Source: Methylophaga thalassica
Lineage (GTDB): Bacteria > Pseudomonadota > Gammaproteobacteria > Nitrosococcales > Methylophagaceae
DNA: 64,000 nt
Reading direction: 5' to 3'
Assembly (NCBI RefSeq): GCF_030159795.1
Contig: NZ_BSND01000013.1
Span: forward strand, 310,001-374,000
The position numbers and the translations under genes are program-made. Shown piece after piece: positions 1-9,148 of this stretch. The notes under the pieces were generated by a model. It saw only the letters and a program-made list of their open reading frames with translations. It did not search any database and had not been told where the DNA came from. Numbering within the stretch: position 1 is the stretch's first letter; each line of letters opens with the position of its first letter.

Positions 1-865
1 CGATGAAAACGGGTTTCATTTTGCGTTTTTTTTCGGCGATGATGATAAATGGCACCATTGTGAAAAAAGCTAAAAGCAGCACTGGCATATAAGCCATAGC
101 ATGCTGGCTTTTATCCAGACCAGCCACATCCTGTAAGGCATGAGGTAAAGCGAAAAAGCTGGTGGTAAGCAGTAAATGCAGCAACATAATACTCAGCACT
201 AAACGCATGATCTGTTTGTTGCCAAAGACTTTCCCAAACTGCTTGGGAACAGGTCCAAGATCGGTATGCATCATCAAACGTTTAGGGGTAGGTACCCATA
301 AGTGCAAAATACCGATACCGGCGATGGCGAGCAGCGCTGTCGCCCAGAAAATACCTGATAAACCAACCCAATGTTCGAGAATAGGACCGGTTGCCAGTGC
401 GACAGAGAATGATAGACCGATACTAATACCGATACTGGCCATCGCTTTGGTACGCTGTTCATCGCGGGTAAGGTCTGCTGTTAAAGCCATGATTGCGGCG
501 GCGATGGCTCCACTACCCTGCAATAGGCGTCCGACAATAACCATCTCAATAGAGTGTGCCATTGCAGCAATCACACTGCCGGCCGCAAATAAAAGTAAGC
601 CGATAGTGATAACGCGCTTACGGCCAATCTTGTCGGATAACATGCCAAATGGAATTTGCAGTAGCGCCTGAGTCAGTCCGTATGCGCCAATCGCAATACC
701 GATGAGCATGGGGGTACTGCCCGTGTATTGATGTGCCGATATCGAAAAAACCGGCAAGATCATGAATAAGCCCAGCATTCTCAAGGCAAATATCAACGAA
801 AGCCCTGAAATGCTCCGCTTTTCCAGCGAGGTCAATGAGTTTGTTGTAGTTTGTTTTTGCGTCAT
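1..865 (-). CDS. MFS transporter, YajR-like (3' end outside window)
   Basis: Inner-membrane major facilitator superfamily permease; the substrate cannot be told from sequence. I translated the minus strand from the ATG at 863-865 to the left edge. This gives 288 uninterrupted codons, so the C-terminal part is missing only because the window ends. It is a run of hydrophobic helices with the MFS motif A between the second and third helices (GMLSDKIGRKRV) and a conserved GRLLQG segment typical of drug/sugar permeases. It diverges from uvrA, an arrangement also known in pseudomonads, where the MFS gene is followed by ssb; ssb may therefore lie just beyond the left edge (inference). Long plus-strand frames over this region are antisense shadows. 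Confidence 0.85.
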   Translation of the reverse strand, partial: MTQKQTTTNSLTSLEKRSISGLSLIFALRMLGLFMILPVFSISAHQYTGSTPMLIGIAIGAYGLTQALLQIPFGMLSDKIGRKRVITIGLLLFAAGSVIAAMAHSIEMVIVGRLLQGSGAIAAAIMALTADLTRDEQRTKAMASIGISIGLSFSVALATGPILEHWVGLSGIFWATALLAIAGIGILHLWVPTPKRLMMHTDLGPVPKQFGKVFGNKQIMRLVLSIMLLHLLLTTSFFALPHALQDVAGLDKSQHAMAYMPVLLLAFFTMVPFIIIAEKKRKMKPVFI

Positions 866-914
866 GGTAGTCGGACAGAGTATATTGATCCGTTTGATTT
901 TACTACGGAATCCT

Positions 915-962
915 GATGAAAAATATAAGCGTTCCCGGGATGAAAAATATAAGCATTCGTGG
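915..962 (+). repeat. 24-bp in-frame tandem duplication at the uvrA start
   Basis: Copies at 915-938 and 939-962 match at 21 of 24 positions. Each carries an ATG followed by codons for KNIS. The result is an N-terminus reading MKNISVPG then MKNISIRG, i.e. eight extra residues compared with the family. Confidence 0.85.
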
Positions 963-3762
963 GGCTCGTACCCATAACCTTAAAAATATTGACCTGGACC
1001 TGCCTAGAGATGCTCTGATTGTTATCACTGGCTTGTCTGGTTCGGGAAAATCCTCGCTTGCCTTCGACACATTATACGCAGAAGGACAGCGTCGATATGT
1101 AGAATCCTTGTCAGCATACGCCAGACAGTTCTTATCGATGATGGAAAAGCCGGATGTGGATCATATTGAAGGCCTGTCTCCTGCGATATCAATCGAGCAA
1201 AAATCCACGTCGCATAACCCGCGCTCAACGGTCGGCACCATTACCGAGATTTATGACTATTTGAGATTGTTATTTGCTCGTGCCGGTGAACCGCGCTGTC
1301 CGACACATCATCAGCCATTGGCGGCGCAAACGGTCAGTCAAATGGTCGATGCGGTGCTGGAGATGCCCGAAGGTAAACGCTTGATGTTGATTGCGCCGGT
1401 GATTCAGGACCGCAAAGGCGAGCATCGTGATGTGCTGGAAGAGCTGCGTATTAAAGGCTTCGTTCGTGCGCGAGTAAATGGTCAGGTTATCGAGCTTGAT
1501 GATCCGCCCGAATTAGAATTGCGCAAAAAACACACGATTGAAGCCGTAGTAGATCGTTTTAAAGTACGCGCGGATATTCAGCAACGTTTGGCAGAATCAT
1601 TTGAAACCGCGCTGGCTATGGCTGATGGCGTTGCTAAAGTGGTATCAATGGATGATGAATCTGATGAGACTTTGTTCTCAGCACGCTTTGCTTGTCCAGA
1701 ATGTGGTTATTCGATTTCCGAATTAGAGCCGCGCATGTTCTCGTTTAACAATCCTGCTGGTGCCTGTCCGACCTGTGATGGTTTGGGTGTGAAGCAGTTT
1801 ATTGATCCTGTGCGTGTGGTGACTCATCCCGAATTAAGTCTGGCGGCAGGAGCGATTCGTGGCTGGGACCGTCGTAATGCTTATTACTACCAACTGATGT
1901 TATCGCTGGCGGAACATTATAAATTTGATCTGGAGACACCCTTTCAGGAATTGTCCGATGATGTGCGTGAAGTCATTCTGTATGGTAGCGGCAAAACACA
2001 GATCGCCTTCAACTACATGGGTGACCGCGGTAAGACAGTGAGCCGTAAACATCCGTTTGAGGGTGTCATTCCGAATATGCAGCGCCGTTATCATGAAACA
2101 GAATCAAACAGTGTTCGTGAAGATCTGGCTAAGTTCCATTCCATTCGGGCTTGTCCAGAGTGTCACGGGGCGAGATTGACGTTGGCTTCGCGTAATGTAT
2201 TTGTCAATGAAATTACATTACCTGAAGTCACGGCGATGCCGATTGGCGAAGTGAGTACTTTCTTTGAAACACTCACCTTACCGGGTAAACGCGGTGAAAT
2301 TGCAGAAAAAATTGTCACTGAAATTTCGGCGCGTCTCAGCTTTTTGGTCAATGTCGGCCTTGATTATCTGAATCTGGCACGTAGTGCGGAAACTTTATCT
2401 GGTGGTGAAGCTCAGCGAATTCGTTTAGCCAGTCAGATTGGTGCCGGTCTGGTGGGGGTCATGTATATTCTGGATGAACCTTCAATTGGTCTGCATCAGC
2501 GCGATAATGACCGTCTGCTGGAAACCTTAACCCGACTACGCGATCTGGGTAATACAGTCATCGTGGTAGAGCATGATGAAGACGCGATCCGCATGGCAGA
2601 TTTTGTGCTGGATATTGGTCCGGGCGCCGGTGTGCACGGTGGACAAATTGTGGCACAAGGCACGCCTGAACAAATCATGAAAAGTGAAGAGTCACTGACG
2701 GGGCAATATCTGTCAGGACGCAGAAAGATTGATGTACCGGCGAAACGTCAACAACCTCATGCGGGTCGTGTGATTGGTTTAAGAGGTGCCTGCGGTAATA
2801 ATCTGAAAAATGTGGATATTGATGTGCCGATTGGTCTGATGACCTGTGTTACCGGTGTGTCTGGCTCGGGTAAATCAACGCTGATCAATGAAACCTTATT
2901 AAAACTGACCGCCAAAAATTTAAACGGTAACTCTGAAGAACCCGCACCGCATTCTGAAATTATCGGTTTAGAGCAGCTCGATAAAGTGGTGGCAATTAAC
3001 CAAAGTCCGATTGGTCGTACACCACGTTCAAACCCGGCCACTTATACCGGTTTATTTACCCCGATTCGTGAGTTATTCGCTGGCACACCAGAGGCACGTT
3101 CACGTGGTTATGGTCCTGGTCGCTTTAGTTTTAATGTCAAAGGTGGCCGTTGTGAAGCGTGTCAGGGCGATGGTCTGATTAAAGTGGAGATGCACTTCCT
3201 GCCTGATATTTATGTGCCATGTGATGTGTGTAAAGGTGAGCGCTATAACCGCGAAACATTGGATATTCGTTACAAAGGCAAAACGATTACCGAAGTGCTG
3301 GATATGACCATCGAAGAAGCCAACGTCTTTTTCGAAAATATTCCGGTCGTTGCCAAAAAGTTACAGACACTGATTGATGTTGGCCTGACATATATCAAAC
3401 TGGGACAAAATGCGACGACCTTGTCCGGCGGTGAGGCGCAGCGTGTCAAATTAGCCAAAGAGTTATCCAAACGTGATACCGGTAAAACCCTGTACGTATT
3501 GGATGAACCAACCACCGGCTTACACTTTTTCGATATTGAACAGCTACTGAAAGTCCTGCATAGCCTGAGAGACCGCGGCAATACCATTGTGGTGATTGAG
3601 CATAATCTGGATGTCATCAAAACCGCAGACTGGATTATTGATATGGGACCTGAGGGCGGTGCGCGTGGCGGTGAAGTGCTGGCTGTGGGTACCCCAGAAG
3701 AGGTGGCGGAACACCCGTCTTCATACACTGGCAAATATTTAAAACCCTTACTGAACTTATGA
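916..3762 (+). CDS. uvrA: Excinuclease ABC subunit A (UvrA)
   Basis: DNA damage-recognition ATPase of nucleotide excision repair; it loads UvrB at lesions. The protein has 948 aa against about 940 in E. coli and is nearly collinear with it. It has two ABC ATPase modules, with Walker A motifs GLSGSGKSS near residue 40 and GVSGSGKST near 650, and LSGGEAQR signatures in both halves. The zinc modules are CPEC...CPTC in the first half and CEAC...CDVC in the second. Start choice is ambiguous because an in-frame 24-bp duplication gives two successive ATGs, at 916 and 940. Only the first has a reasonable ribosome site (GGAA about 7 nt upstream), while the second aligns with the family N-terminus. The 3' end overlaps the next gene by 4 nt (ATGA), so the two are probably cotranscribed. 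Confidence 0.98.
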   Translation: MKNISVPGMKNISIRGARTHNLKNIDLDLPRDALIVITGLSGSGKSSLAFDTLYAEGQRRYVESLSAYARQFLSMMEKPDVDHIEGLSPAISIEQKSTSHNPRSTVGTITEIYDYLRLLFARAGEPRCPTHHQPLAAQTVSQMVDAVLEMPEGKRLMLIAPVIQDRKGEHRDVLEELRIKGFVRARVNGQVIELDDPPELELRKKHTIEAVVDRFKVRADIQQRLAESFETALAMADGVAKVVSMDDESDETLFSARFACPECGYSISELEPRMFSFNNPAGACPTCDGLGVKQFIDPVRVVTHPELSLAAGAIRGWDRRNAYYYQLMLSLAEHYKFDLETPFQELSDDVREVILYGSGKTQIAFNYMGDRGKTVSRKHPFEGVIPNMQRRYHETESNSVREDLAKFHSIRACPECHGARLTLASRNVFVNEITLPEVTAMPIGEVSTFFETLTLPGKRGEIAEKIVTEISARLSFLVNVGLDYLNLARSAETLSGGEAQRIRLASQIGAGLVGVMYILDEPSIGLHQRDNDRLLETLTRLRDLGNTVIVVEHDEDAIRMADFVLDIGPGAGVHGGQIVAQGTPEQIMKSEESLTGQYLSGRRKIDVPAKRQQPHAGRVIGLRGACGNNLKNVDIDVPIGLMTCVTGVSGSGKSTLINETLLKLTAKNLNGNSEEPAPHSEIIGLEQLDKVVAINQSPIGRTPRSNPATYTGLFTPIRELFAGTPEARSRGYGPGRFSFNVKGGRCEACQGDGLIKVEMHFLPDIYVPCDVCKGERYNRETLDIRYKGKTITEVLDMTIEEANVFFENIPVVAKKLQTLIDVGLTYIKLGQNATTLSGGEAQRVKLAKELSKRDTGKTLYVLDEPTTGLHFFDIEQLLKVLHSLRDRGNTIVVIEHNLDVIKTADWIIDMGPEGGARGGEVLAVGTPEEVAEHPSSYTGKYLKPLLNL

Positions 3763-4382
3763 GTCTAGAACAAGAAATAAAACTTCAGGTCACCCAGGCT
3801 GAGTCTCTTCTGTTACATGAAATAGACTGGCTCAAAAAACGTTTGATCCAAGATGTGTATCAGCAGCATTTATTGAGCACTTATTTTGATACGGCTGATA
3901 AAGCCTTGATGAACTTTGGTGTGGGTCTGAGATTGCGTCAAATCGGTGAACAGTGGCTGCAAACGGTGAAATGCAGTGGAAAAGCCAGTTCTGGTTTGCA
4001 TGAACGTCAGGAGTGGGAGCATGAATTAGAAGCGCCAGAGTTTGACCTTGAGCGTCTGGCTGAAACCGCTATCGCGCCATTACTGGAGCAGGAGCAGGTA
4101 TGGAATGCTATTCAGCCAGTGTTCACCACAGAGTTTGAACGTGATGTTTGGTTGTTGAGGTTAGAGGCTGACACCGTGATTGAACTGGCTTATGACCGGG
4201 GCGAAGTCAGAGCGGGTGACAAACAAGTCGCGATTCATGAAATTGAATTGGAATTAAAGCAGGGGCAAATAGACATTTGCCAAAAATTAGCCGATCAGCT
4301 CAAGGCCGCTCTCCCACTTGAATACAGCAATATCAGTAAAGCGGGTCTGGGATATGGCTTGTCGCAAGGTGCTGATAAGTAA
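3759..4382 (+). CDS. CYTH domain protein, probable inorganic triphosphatase
   Basis: CYTH-fold triphosphate tunnel enzyme. The diagnostic ExExK motif is at residues 4-8 (EQEIK), followed by regularly spaced charged strands ([37 protein letters not shown]) that line the tunnel. At 207 aa it is a stand-alone CYTH domain, unlike E. coli YgiF, which carries an extra CHAD domain. Family members hydrolyse tripolyphosphate or thiamine triphosphate, or act as class IV adenylate cyclases; the sequence alone does not decide. The start overlaps the uvrA stop (ATGA), implying translational coupling. A functional link to DNA repair is not established. Confidence 0.85.
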   Translation: MSLEQEIKLQVTQAESLLLHEIDWLKKRLIQDVYQQHLLSTYFDTADKALMNFGVGLRLRQIGEQWLQTVKCSGKASSGLHERQEWEHELEAPEFDLERLAETAIAPLLEQEQVWNAIQPVFTTEFERDVWLLRLEADTVIELAYDRGEVRAGDKQVAIHEIELELKQGQIDICQKLADQLKAALPLEYSNISKAGLGYGLSQGADK

Positions 4383-4533
4383 AGAATTGTTTAGAAATGT
4401 TAAGTAACAGACAAAGGCGATCTTGTCTGTTATAGTCGAACCATTGCTTCTATCAAGTTAATGATGATGCAGGGTGATTTCCCGCTTATTGCTCTGTGTT
4501 GCTTGTTTCCCCAAGCGAGAAGGAGAATCGACT

Positions 4534-4968
4534 ATGAAGAAAAAGTGGATCGTTGTCGCCGAGAGCAGTCGTGCTCGGATTTTTTCTGTTGAGAGTCGGA
4601 CTAGTCCACTCAAGGAAATAGATGACATGGTCAACACTGCCAGCCGTGCCCAGAACCAGGAATTGGTTTCTGATATGCCGGGACGAAGTTTTGATAGTCA
4701 TGGTGCTGGAGGGCGTCACGCCATGGAATCCAGAACAGAACCTAAAAAGCACGAAATGCAGATGTTTGCCCATGACCTAAGTGAACGTCTGGAAAGCGCT
4801 CGCCGAACCGGTGATGTCAACGACCTGGTTTTGATTTCCCCACCCAGTTTTCTGGGGGCACTCAAGCAGCAAATGGGTGAAGTGACACAGAAATATATCA
4901 GTCAAACCATCAATAAAAACTTTATCAATAAAAGCGAACAAGAAATTCGCCAGTATTTATTTCACTAA
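4534..4968 (+). CDS. Host-attachment family protein (PF10116-like)
   Basis: 144-aa soluble protein resembling the 'protein required for attachment to host cells' family. Family features seen are the opening strand KWIVVAESSRARIF, a central Gly/His-rich segment (SFDSHGAGGRHAME), the FAHDLSERLE helix, and the LVLISPPSFLGALK strand-loop. The fold recalls the release-factor eRF1 domain-2/pelota-like group. The name comes from a plant-associated bacterium; the biochemical role is unknown. I chose the ATG at 4534 because AGGAGA lies 8 nt upstream; an upstream in-frame extension to 4474 lacks such a site. It ends just before a strong terminator. The roughly 150 bp between the CYTH gene and this one probably contains its promoter. 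Confidence 0.75.
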   Translation: MKKKWIVVAESSRARIFSVESRTSPLKEIDDMVNTASRAQNQELVSDMPGRSFDSHGAGGRHAMESRTEPKKHEMQMFAHDLSERLESARRTGDVNDLVLISPPSFLGALKQQMGEVTQKYISQTINKNFINKSEQEIRQYLFH

Positions 4969-4973
4969 AATTC

Positions 4974-5004
4974 AAGCCGGTAGCGATCGTTACCGGCTTT
5001 TTTT
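4974..5004 (+). terminator. Rho-independent terminator
   Basis: Nine-base-pair stem (AAGCCGGTA paired with TACCGGCTT) around an 8-nt loop, followed by a T run on the plus strand. It ends the host-attachment gene and abuts the 3' end of the convergent tonB-like gene. Confidence 0.88.
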
Positions 5005-6025
5005 ATCTTGTTGATAAACCGCGACCGGTTTCAAACTTCCAGGTACGAATCACGGTCAGCATATCGTTATTTTTCAGCACATCTTTGGGAATGGCGGCAT
5101 AAGGCGCACCCAGTCGCACGATTTTGACGGCAGCATCATCCAAAACTTTATGTCCTGATGAACGTGATACGACGATGCCACCCGCCGGTACACTGCCATC
5201 CGGATTAATATCTACAGATAGCATCAGACTGCCACTCAGGCCTTTTTGCCTGGCTTCCTGAGGGTAGTTCATATTACCGATGCGCTCGACTTTCATTTCC
5301 CAGGCTTTCATATAGGCGGCGGCAGCAAACTCTTTGGTCGAGGCTGAAATGCGTCGCTTTTTAGGTCTTTCACTTAAGGCCTTGGTGCTTTTATCAAGTT
5401 TTTCCTGAAGCTCACTGATTTCACTTCTGGCCTGCATCATCAAATCACGGGCAGAAATTTCGGGCTTAGCCACTTCTTCAGGTTCCGTCTCAGTTTCAGT
5501 AGCGATTTCCGCTGTCTCAGTTTTTTCTACCTTGCGCTCCGCTTTTTCCTGAGTGAGCTTTTTCACTGGCTTCTCTGGTTTCGGCACTGGCTTTGCCTTG
5601 GGCTGAGGTTTGGGTTTTTGCACCTCAGGTTTCGGCTCGACCACTTTTGGCTCTGGCGGTGTTGGTTCTGGTGCTGGTGGTTGAACGGCGACGGTTTCCG
5701 TCTCGGTAACCGTTTCTGTTTTTTGCACTGGCGGTGGTGCCGAAGGTTGGTCTTCAGTTAGCGGTACAGGTATGTCTTTTGTCGGCACTGGAGTAGGCGT
5801 ATCAAGTTCACCGCCGCCTTCATTATTTGCCTGAGCCAGAAAGTCCGCTTCTTCTGGCTTGATTTTGTCTTGTTGTTTCACTAGCGTGATATCAAGATTG
5901 TTCGCTGGTGCGTTCGTGGGCTTAGAAAACACATCAAAGCTCACACCCAGCACAATCACCAGATGCAGGATGACTGAAAACAGCAGAGTAAAAATGAGTC
6001 GATCTGATGATGCGCTGGTTGCCAT
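5003..6025 (-). CDS. TonB family energy-transducing protein
   Basis: Couples the inner-membrane proton-motive force (via ExbBD) to outer-membrane receptors. The 340-aa protein has a short cytoplasmic N-terminus and one membrane anchor at about residues 10-30. A long Pro/Glu/Lys-rich periplasmic spacer follows (about 70-190, with many PEP/PKP repeats and alternating Thr-Glu). Residues 190-230 are charged and predicted coiled coil. The TonB C-terminal domain occupies about 235-335 (NYPQEARQKGLSGSLMLSV, then a VVSRSSGHKVLDDAA segment). It is last in the gshB-apbE-tonB block, 2 nt after apbE. A tonB gene next to gshB is also seen in pseudomonads. No exbB/exbD is in the window. Confidence 0.88.
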   Translation of the reverse strand: MATSASSDRLIFTLLFSVILHLVIVLGVSFDVFSKPTNAPANNLDITLVKQQDKIKPEEADFLAQANNEGGGELDTPTPVPTKDIPVPLTEDQPSAPPPVQKTETVTETETVAVQPPAPEPTPPEPKVVEPKPEVQKPKPQPKAKPVPKPEKPVKKLTQEKAERKVEKTETAEIATETETEPEEVAKPEISARDLMMQARSEISELQEKLDKSTKALSERPKKRRISASTKEFAAAAYMKAWEMKVERIGNMNYPQEARQKGLSGSLMLSVDINPDGSVPAGGIVVSRSSGHKVLDDAAVKIVRLGAPYAAIPKDVLKNNDMLTVIRTWKFETGRGLSTR

Positions 6026-6027
6026 AG

Positions 6028-7083
6028 CTATGGAGTCGTTGTTGAGCCTATTTCACGTAAAATCGGTTGAGTTGATTTGTCAGTAAAATGAATTTTTTTC
6101 TGCATGGACGGGGTCATTTCAACTTGACCATCGGCACGAACAATCATCACTTCCTTAATACCCATTGAGGCGGCAATTTCCGGCCAGTCTTTACCAGCCA
6201 CAATTAATGCTGTCGCTGCGGCATCGGCACGGGCGGCCTGCTGATGAATCACTGTCGCAGAAATATTATCGCGTGCGGGGTAACCGGTTCTTGGATCCAG
6301 AATATGAGGATAGCGTTTGCCTTCATAGGTAAAGAAACGTTCATAGTCACCCGAAGTAAATACGCTTTCGTCACCGAAAACGGCGACAGAGGCGATCATG
6401 GCAGCTTCTTTTCTTGGATGGCGGATACCAATCACCCAAGGACGGTTGCCGTGTTTACCGATAGCGCGTAAATCACCCCCAATATTGATAATGGCATTAT
6501 TCACGCCTTGTTTTCTCAGGGCATCAATGGCGGCATCAACCGCAGTGCCTTTGGCAAAACCACCGAAGCCCAGTTTTACCATCGAATTATCACAGGTCAG
6601 AATATTATCCTTAATATGGATATCGTCCATGGTGGGGGCCGCTTTTAACCAGGCATCGATTTTATCTTGAGCTGGTGGTGGACGTGACTCAAACCAGTCA
6701 TCACGATGGTAACCCCAAAGTTCAAATAATTTACCGGCAGCCGGATTAAACAGGTTATGACTTTCCTTGGCATAGGTCGCTGCCTCTTCAATAACTGTGG
6801 CCACTTCTGGTTTGATTTCGACTGGTTCGCCGTTTGCAATTGCTTTATTGATACGGGTTAAGGTGCTGGGTTTCCATGCATGCCAGGTTTCATTAATGTT
6901 ATCGAAGGAGTCTTCCAGATCGGTCACTGTTTTCTCGGCAGTGTCAGCATCCACACCGTAAAGGCTGACATCAATTTCAGTGCCGAAGGCATAAAATTTT
7001 GCCTGGCGAGCAGCTTCTTCCTGTTCGCCGCAAGCTGTGAGTAATAAGGTCGTTAAGATAAATAAAAGGGGTATCAGTTTCAT
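6028..7083 (-). CDS. apbE: FAD:protein FMN transferase ApbE (lipoprotein)
   Basis: Attaches FMN covalently to Thr/Ser of target flavoproteins such as Nqr/Rnf subunits, using FAD. 351 aa with a lipoprotein signal ending in LLTAC-G (Cys18), so membrane-anchored in the periplasm. Family motifs seen are TEIDVSLYG near the start of the mature domain, FNPAAGKLFELWG, the flavin-binding GFGGFAKGTAVD, NIGGDLRAIG, and the metal/flavin segment HILDPRTGYPA, plus ADAAATALIV near the C-terminus. It overlaps gshB by 4 nt and precedes the TonB-like gene by 2 nt, so the three form an operon. No Nqr or Rnf genes lie in the window, so the target is elsewhere. Confidence 0.95.
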   Translation of the reverse strand: MKLIPLLFILTTLLLTACGEQEEAARQAKFYAFGTEIDVSLYGVDADTAEKTVTDLEDSFDNINETWHAWKPSTLTRINKAIANGEPVEIKPEVATVIEEAATYAKESHNLFNPAAGKLFELWGYHRDDWFESRPPPAQDKIDAWLKAAPTMDDIHIKDNILTCDNSMVKLGFGGFAKGTAVDAAIDALRKQGVNNAIINIGGDLRAIGKHGNRPWVIGIRHPRKEAAMIASVAVFGDESVFTSGDYERFFTYEGKRYPHILDPRTGYPARDNISATVIHQQAARADAAATALIVAGKDWPEIAASMGIKEVMIVRADGQVEMTPSMQKKIHFTDKSTQPILREIGSTTTP

Positions 7084-8039
7084 GGTAGAAGTTTGTCTAT
7101 TGCAGTCATAAGATCGGCACCAATATTGATGCCAAATTGTCGATCAAGTTCACGGATACAGGTCGGACTAGTGACATTTATTTCGGTCAGATAATCACCA
7201 ATCACGTCGAGCCCGACAAAAATTAAGCCTTTTTCGCGGAGTTTGGGGCCGACCTGCTCGCAGATCCAACGATCCCTGTCGGTCAATGGCCGGCCTTCAG
7301 CGCGTCCCCCTGCAGCAAGGTTGCCACGAGTTTCACCTTCAGCTGGGATGCGGGCCAGCGCGTAAGGCACCGGCTCACCGTTAATAAGTAAAATGCGTTT
7401 GTCGCCGTCTTTGATAGCCGGCAAATACTTTTGCGCCATCACCGAACGTCGCCCGTGTTCTGACAGCGTTTCGACGATAACTGAGAAATTGGGATCGCCT
7501 TGATTGATGCGGAATATAGACGCGCCACCCATGCCATCAAGCGGCTTAAGAATAATATCGCTATGTGTTTGCTGGAAGGCTTTTATCAGATGTTTTTGGC
7601 GTGTCACCAAGGTCGGAGGACAGCATTGTGGAAACCAGGCGGTAAACAGTTTTTCATTCGCATCACGCAGGCTTTGCGGATCATTGATGATAAGCACGCC
7701 AGCAGCCTGTGCTTGTTCCAGCAAGTAAGTGCTATAAATATATTCCATATCAAACGGCGGATCTTTGCGCATCAGAATCGCATCTACATCGGTGATAGGA
7801 CGGGTGACTTTTTCACCCAGTTCAAACCAGTACTCTGGATCATCGAACACACGAAGACTGCGCATTTCAGCAAATACCTTGCCCTCTGACAGAAAAAGAT
7901 CTTGTTGTTCCATATACAAAATCTGCCAGTCACGCTGCTGCGCAGCCAGCATCATCGCGAGACTGCTGTCTTTTTTGGTATTAATCCGATCGATCGGATC
8001 CATAACGATGCCAATGGTTCGTTGCATAGTCACTCTCAT
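7080..8039 (-). CDS. gshB: Glutathione synthetase
   Basis: ATP-dependent ligase joining gamma-glutamylcysteine and glycine, the second step of glutathione synthesis. 319 aa, collinear with E. coli GshB (about 316). ATP-grasp features are ILKPLDGMGGASIFR near residue 150, GDKRILLINGEPVPYALARIP, the Gly-rich loop GETRGNLAAGGRAEGRPL, and the metal-binding EINVTSPTCIRE near the C-terminus. Two starts are possible, the ATG at 8039 or an in-frame ATG at 8027. The second has GAGAG 5 nt upstream and matches the family N-terminus better. Glutathione may also serve the Atm1-type exporter at 34-36 kb (inference). Confidence 0.97.
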   Translation of the reverse strand: MRVTMQRTIGIVMDPIDRINTKKDSSLAMMLAAQQRDWQILYMEQQDLFLSEGKVFAEMRSLRVFDDPEYWFELGEKVTRPITDVDAILMRKDPPFDMEYIYSTYLLEQAQAAGVLIINDPQSLRDANEKLFTAWFPQCCPPTLVTRQKHLIKAFQQTHSDIILKPLDGMGGASIFRINQGDPNFSVIVETLSEHGRRSVMAQKYLPAIKDGDKRILLINGEPVPYALARIPAEGETRGNLAAGGRAEGRPLTDRDRWICEQVGPKLREKGLIFVGLDVIGDYLTEINVTSPTCIRELDRQFGINIGADLMTAIDKLLP

Positions 8040-8166
8040 GATTACCTGACTCAGGGGGTGAATTGTACCTGAATGGCGGCGATGGAGTGGCGAGGAAAAT
8101 ATGTGCTTAGGCTTTGTGCTAACAGATTTATCTGTTGTCGACCTCTACAGTCAGCTCGGTATTCGC

Positions 8167-8172
8167 TATAAT
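8167..8172 (+). promoter_or_regulatory. Likely -10 element for the glyQ operon
   Basis: A consensus TATAAT lies 38 nt upstream of the ATG at 8210; no convincing -35 is visible. A transcript starting near 8179 would exclude the longer TTG start at 8135 and supports the 8210 start. Confidence 0.5.
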
Positions 8173-8209
8173 CCCGTATGTTTTGACTTTGGATTGTGAA
8201 ATCGAGCTA

Positions 8210-9148
8210 ATGACTAAGACAGCGGTGATGAAGGCGGAAACGCCAAGAACCTTTCAGGAACTGATCCTCAGGCTGCAACAGTACTGGGCTGAGCAGGGCT
8301 GTGTGCTTCTTCAACCATACGATATGGAAGTGGGTGCCGGGACATTCCATCCAGCCACATTTTTGCGCGCAATTGGTCCGGAGCCATGGAGTGCTGCTTA
8401 TGTTCAGCCTTCACGTCGTCCGACCGATGGCCGTTATGGTGAAAACCCGAACCGATTACAGCACTACTATCAGTTCCAGGTTGTGTTAAAACCATCGCCT
8501 ATTAACATTCAGGAGCTGTATTTAGGTTCGCTGGAAATGCTGGGGTTGGATACCGCTATCCATGACGTACGTTTTGTCGAAGATAACTGGGAATCACCCA
8601 CGCTAGGTGCCTGGGGACTAGGTTGGGAAGTCTGGTTGAACGGTATGGAAGTCACGCAGTTCACCTATTTCCAACAGGTGGGTGGACTCGAATGTCGCCC
8701 CGTTACTGGTGAAATTACATATGGTCTGGAACGTATTGCTATGTACCTGCAAGGTGTGAGCAGTGTCTATGACTTAATCTGGGCAGATGGTCCTATGGGG
8801 AAAGTCACCTACGGTGATGTGTTCCACCAAAACGAAGTCGAAATGTCGACCTACAACTTCGAACATGCCGATGTGGAAAGTTTATTCACCACATTCGATA
8901 CCTGTGAACGCGAAAGTCAGCGCATGATAGAAGCAGGTTTACCTTTGCCTGCCTATGAGTTGGTACTAAAAGCGTCACATACATTCAACCTATTAGATGC
9001 AAGAAAAGCCATTTCCGTGACAGAAAGACAGCGATTTATCCTCCGTGTCCGTACTTTGGCCAGAGCCGTTGCTCAGGCGTATTACGACAGACGTGAGTCA
9101 TTAGGTTTCCCAATGGTTCAGTCAGCAGATAAGGAGGTGCAATCATGA
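8210..9148 (+). CDS. glyQ: Glycyl-tRNA synthetase alpha subunit
   Basis: Catalytic alpha subunit of the bacterial alpha2beta2 glycyl-tRNA synthetase (class II). 312 aa from the ATG at 8210; 306 aa if the next ATG (8228) is used, close to the 303 aa of E. coli. Near-identical family blocks are visible: [19 protein letters not shown], the motif 2-like region [33 protein letters not shown], and the motif 3-like [11 protein letters not shown]. The putative -10 at 8167 argues against the longer TTG start at 8135. It overlaps glyS by 4 nt (ATGA), so the two subunits are made from one mRNA. Confidence 0.97.
   Translation: MTKTAVMKAETPRTFQELILRLQQYWAEQGCVLLQPYDMEVGAGTFHPATFLRAIGPEPWSAAYVQPSRRPTDGRYGENPNRLQHYYQFQVVLKPSPINIQELYLGSLEMLGLDTAIHDVRFVEDNWESPTLGAWGLGWEVWLNGMEVTQFTYFQQVGGLECRPVTGEITYGLERIAMYLQGVSSVYDLIWADGPMGKVTYGDVFHQNEVEMSTYNFEHADVESLFTTFDTCERESQRMIEAGLPLPAYELVLKASHTFNLLDARKAISVTERQRFILRVRTLARAVAQAYYDRRESLGFPMVQSADKEVQS

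Noticed and set aside
162-671. Long plus-strand frame of 169 codons
   Set aside because: It is antisense to the truncated MFS transporter, whose minus-strand translation shows clear membrane helices and motif A.
4474-4533. N-terminal extension of the host-attachment gene
   Set aside because: The extension has no family similarity, and the strong ribosome site lies just before the internal ATG at 4534.
8135-8209. Extended glyQ N-terminus from TTG
   Set aside because: The family N-terminus matches the later start, and a TATAAT element lies inside the extension.
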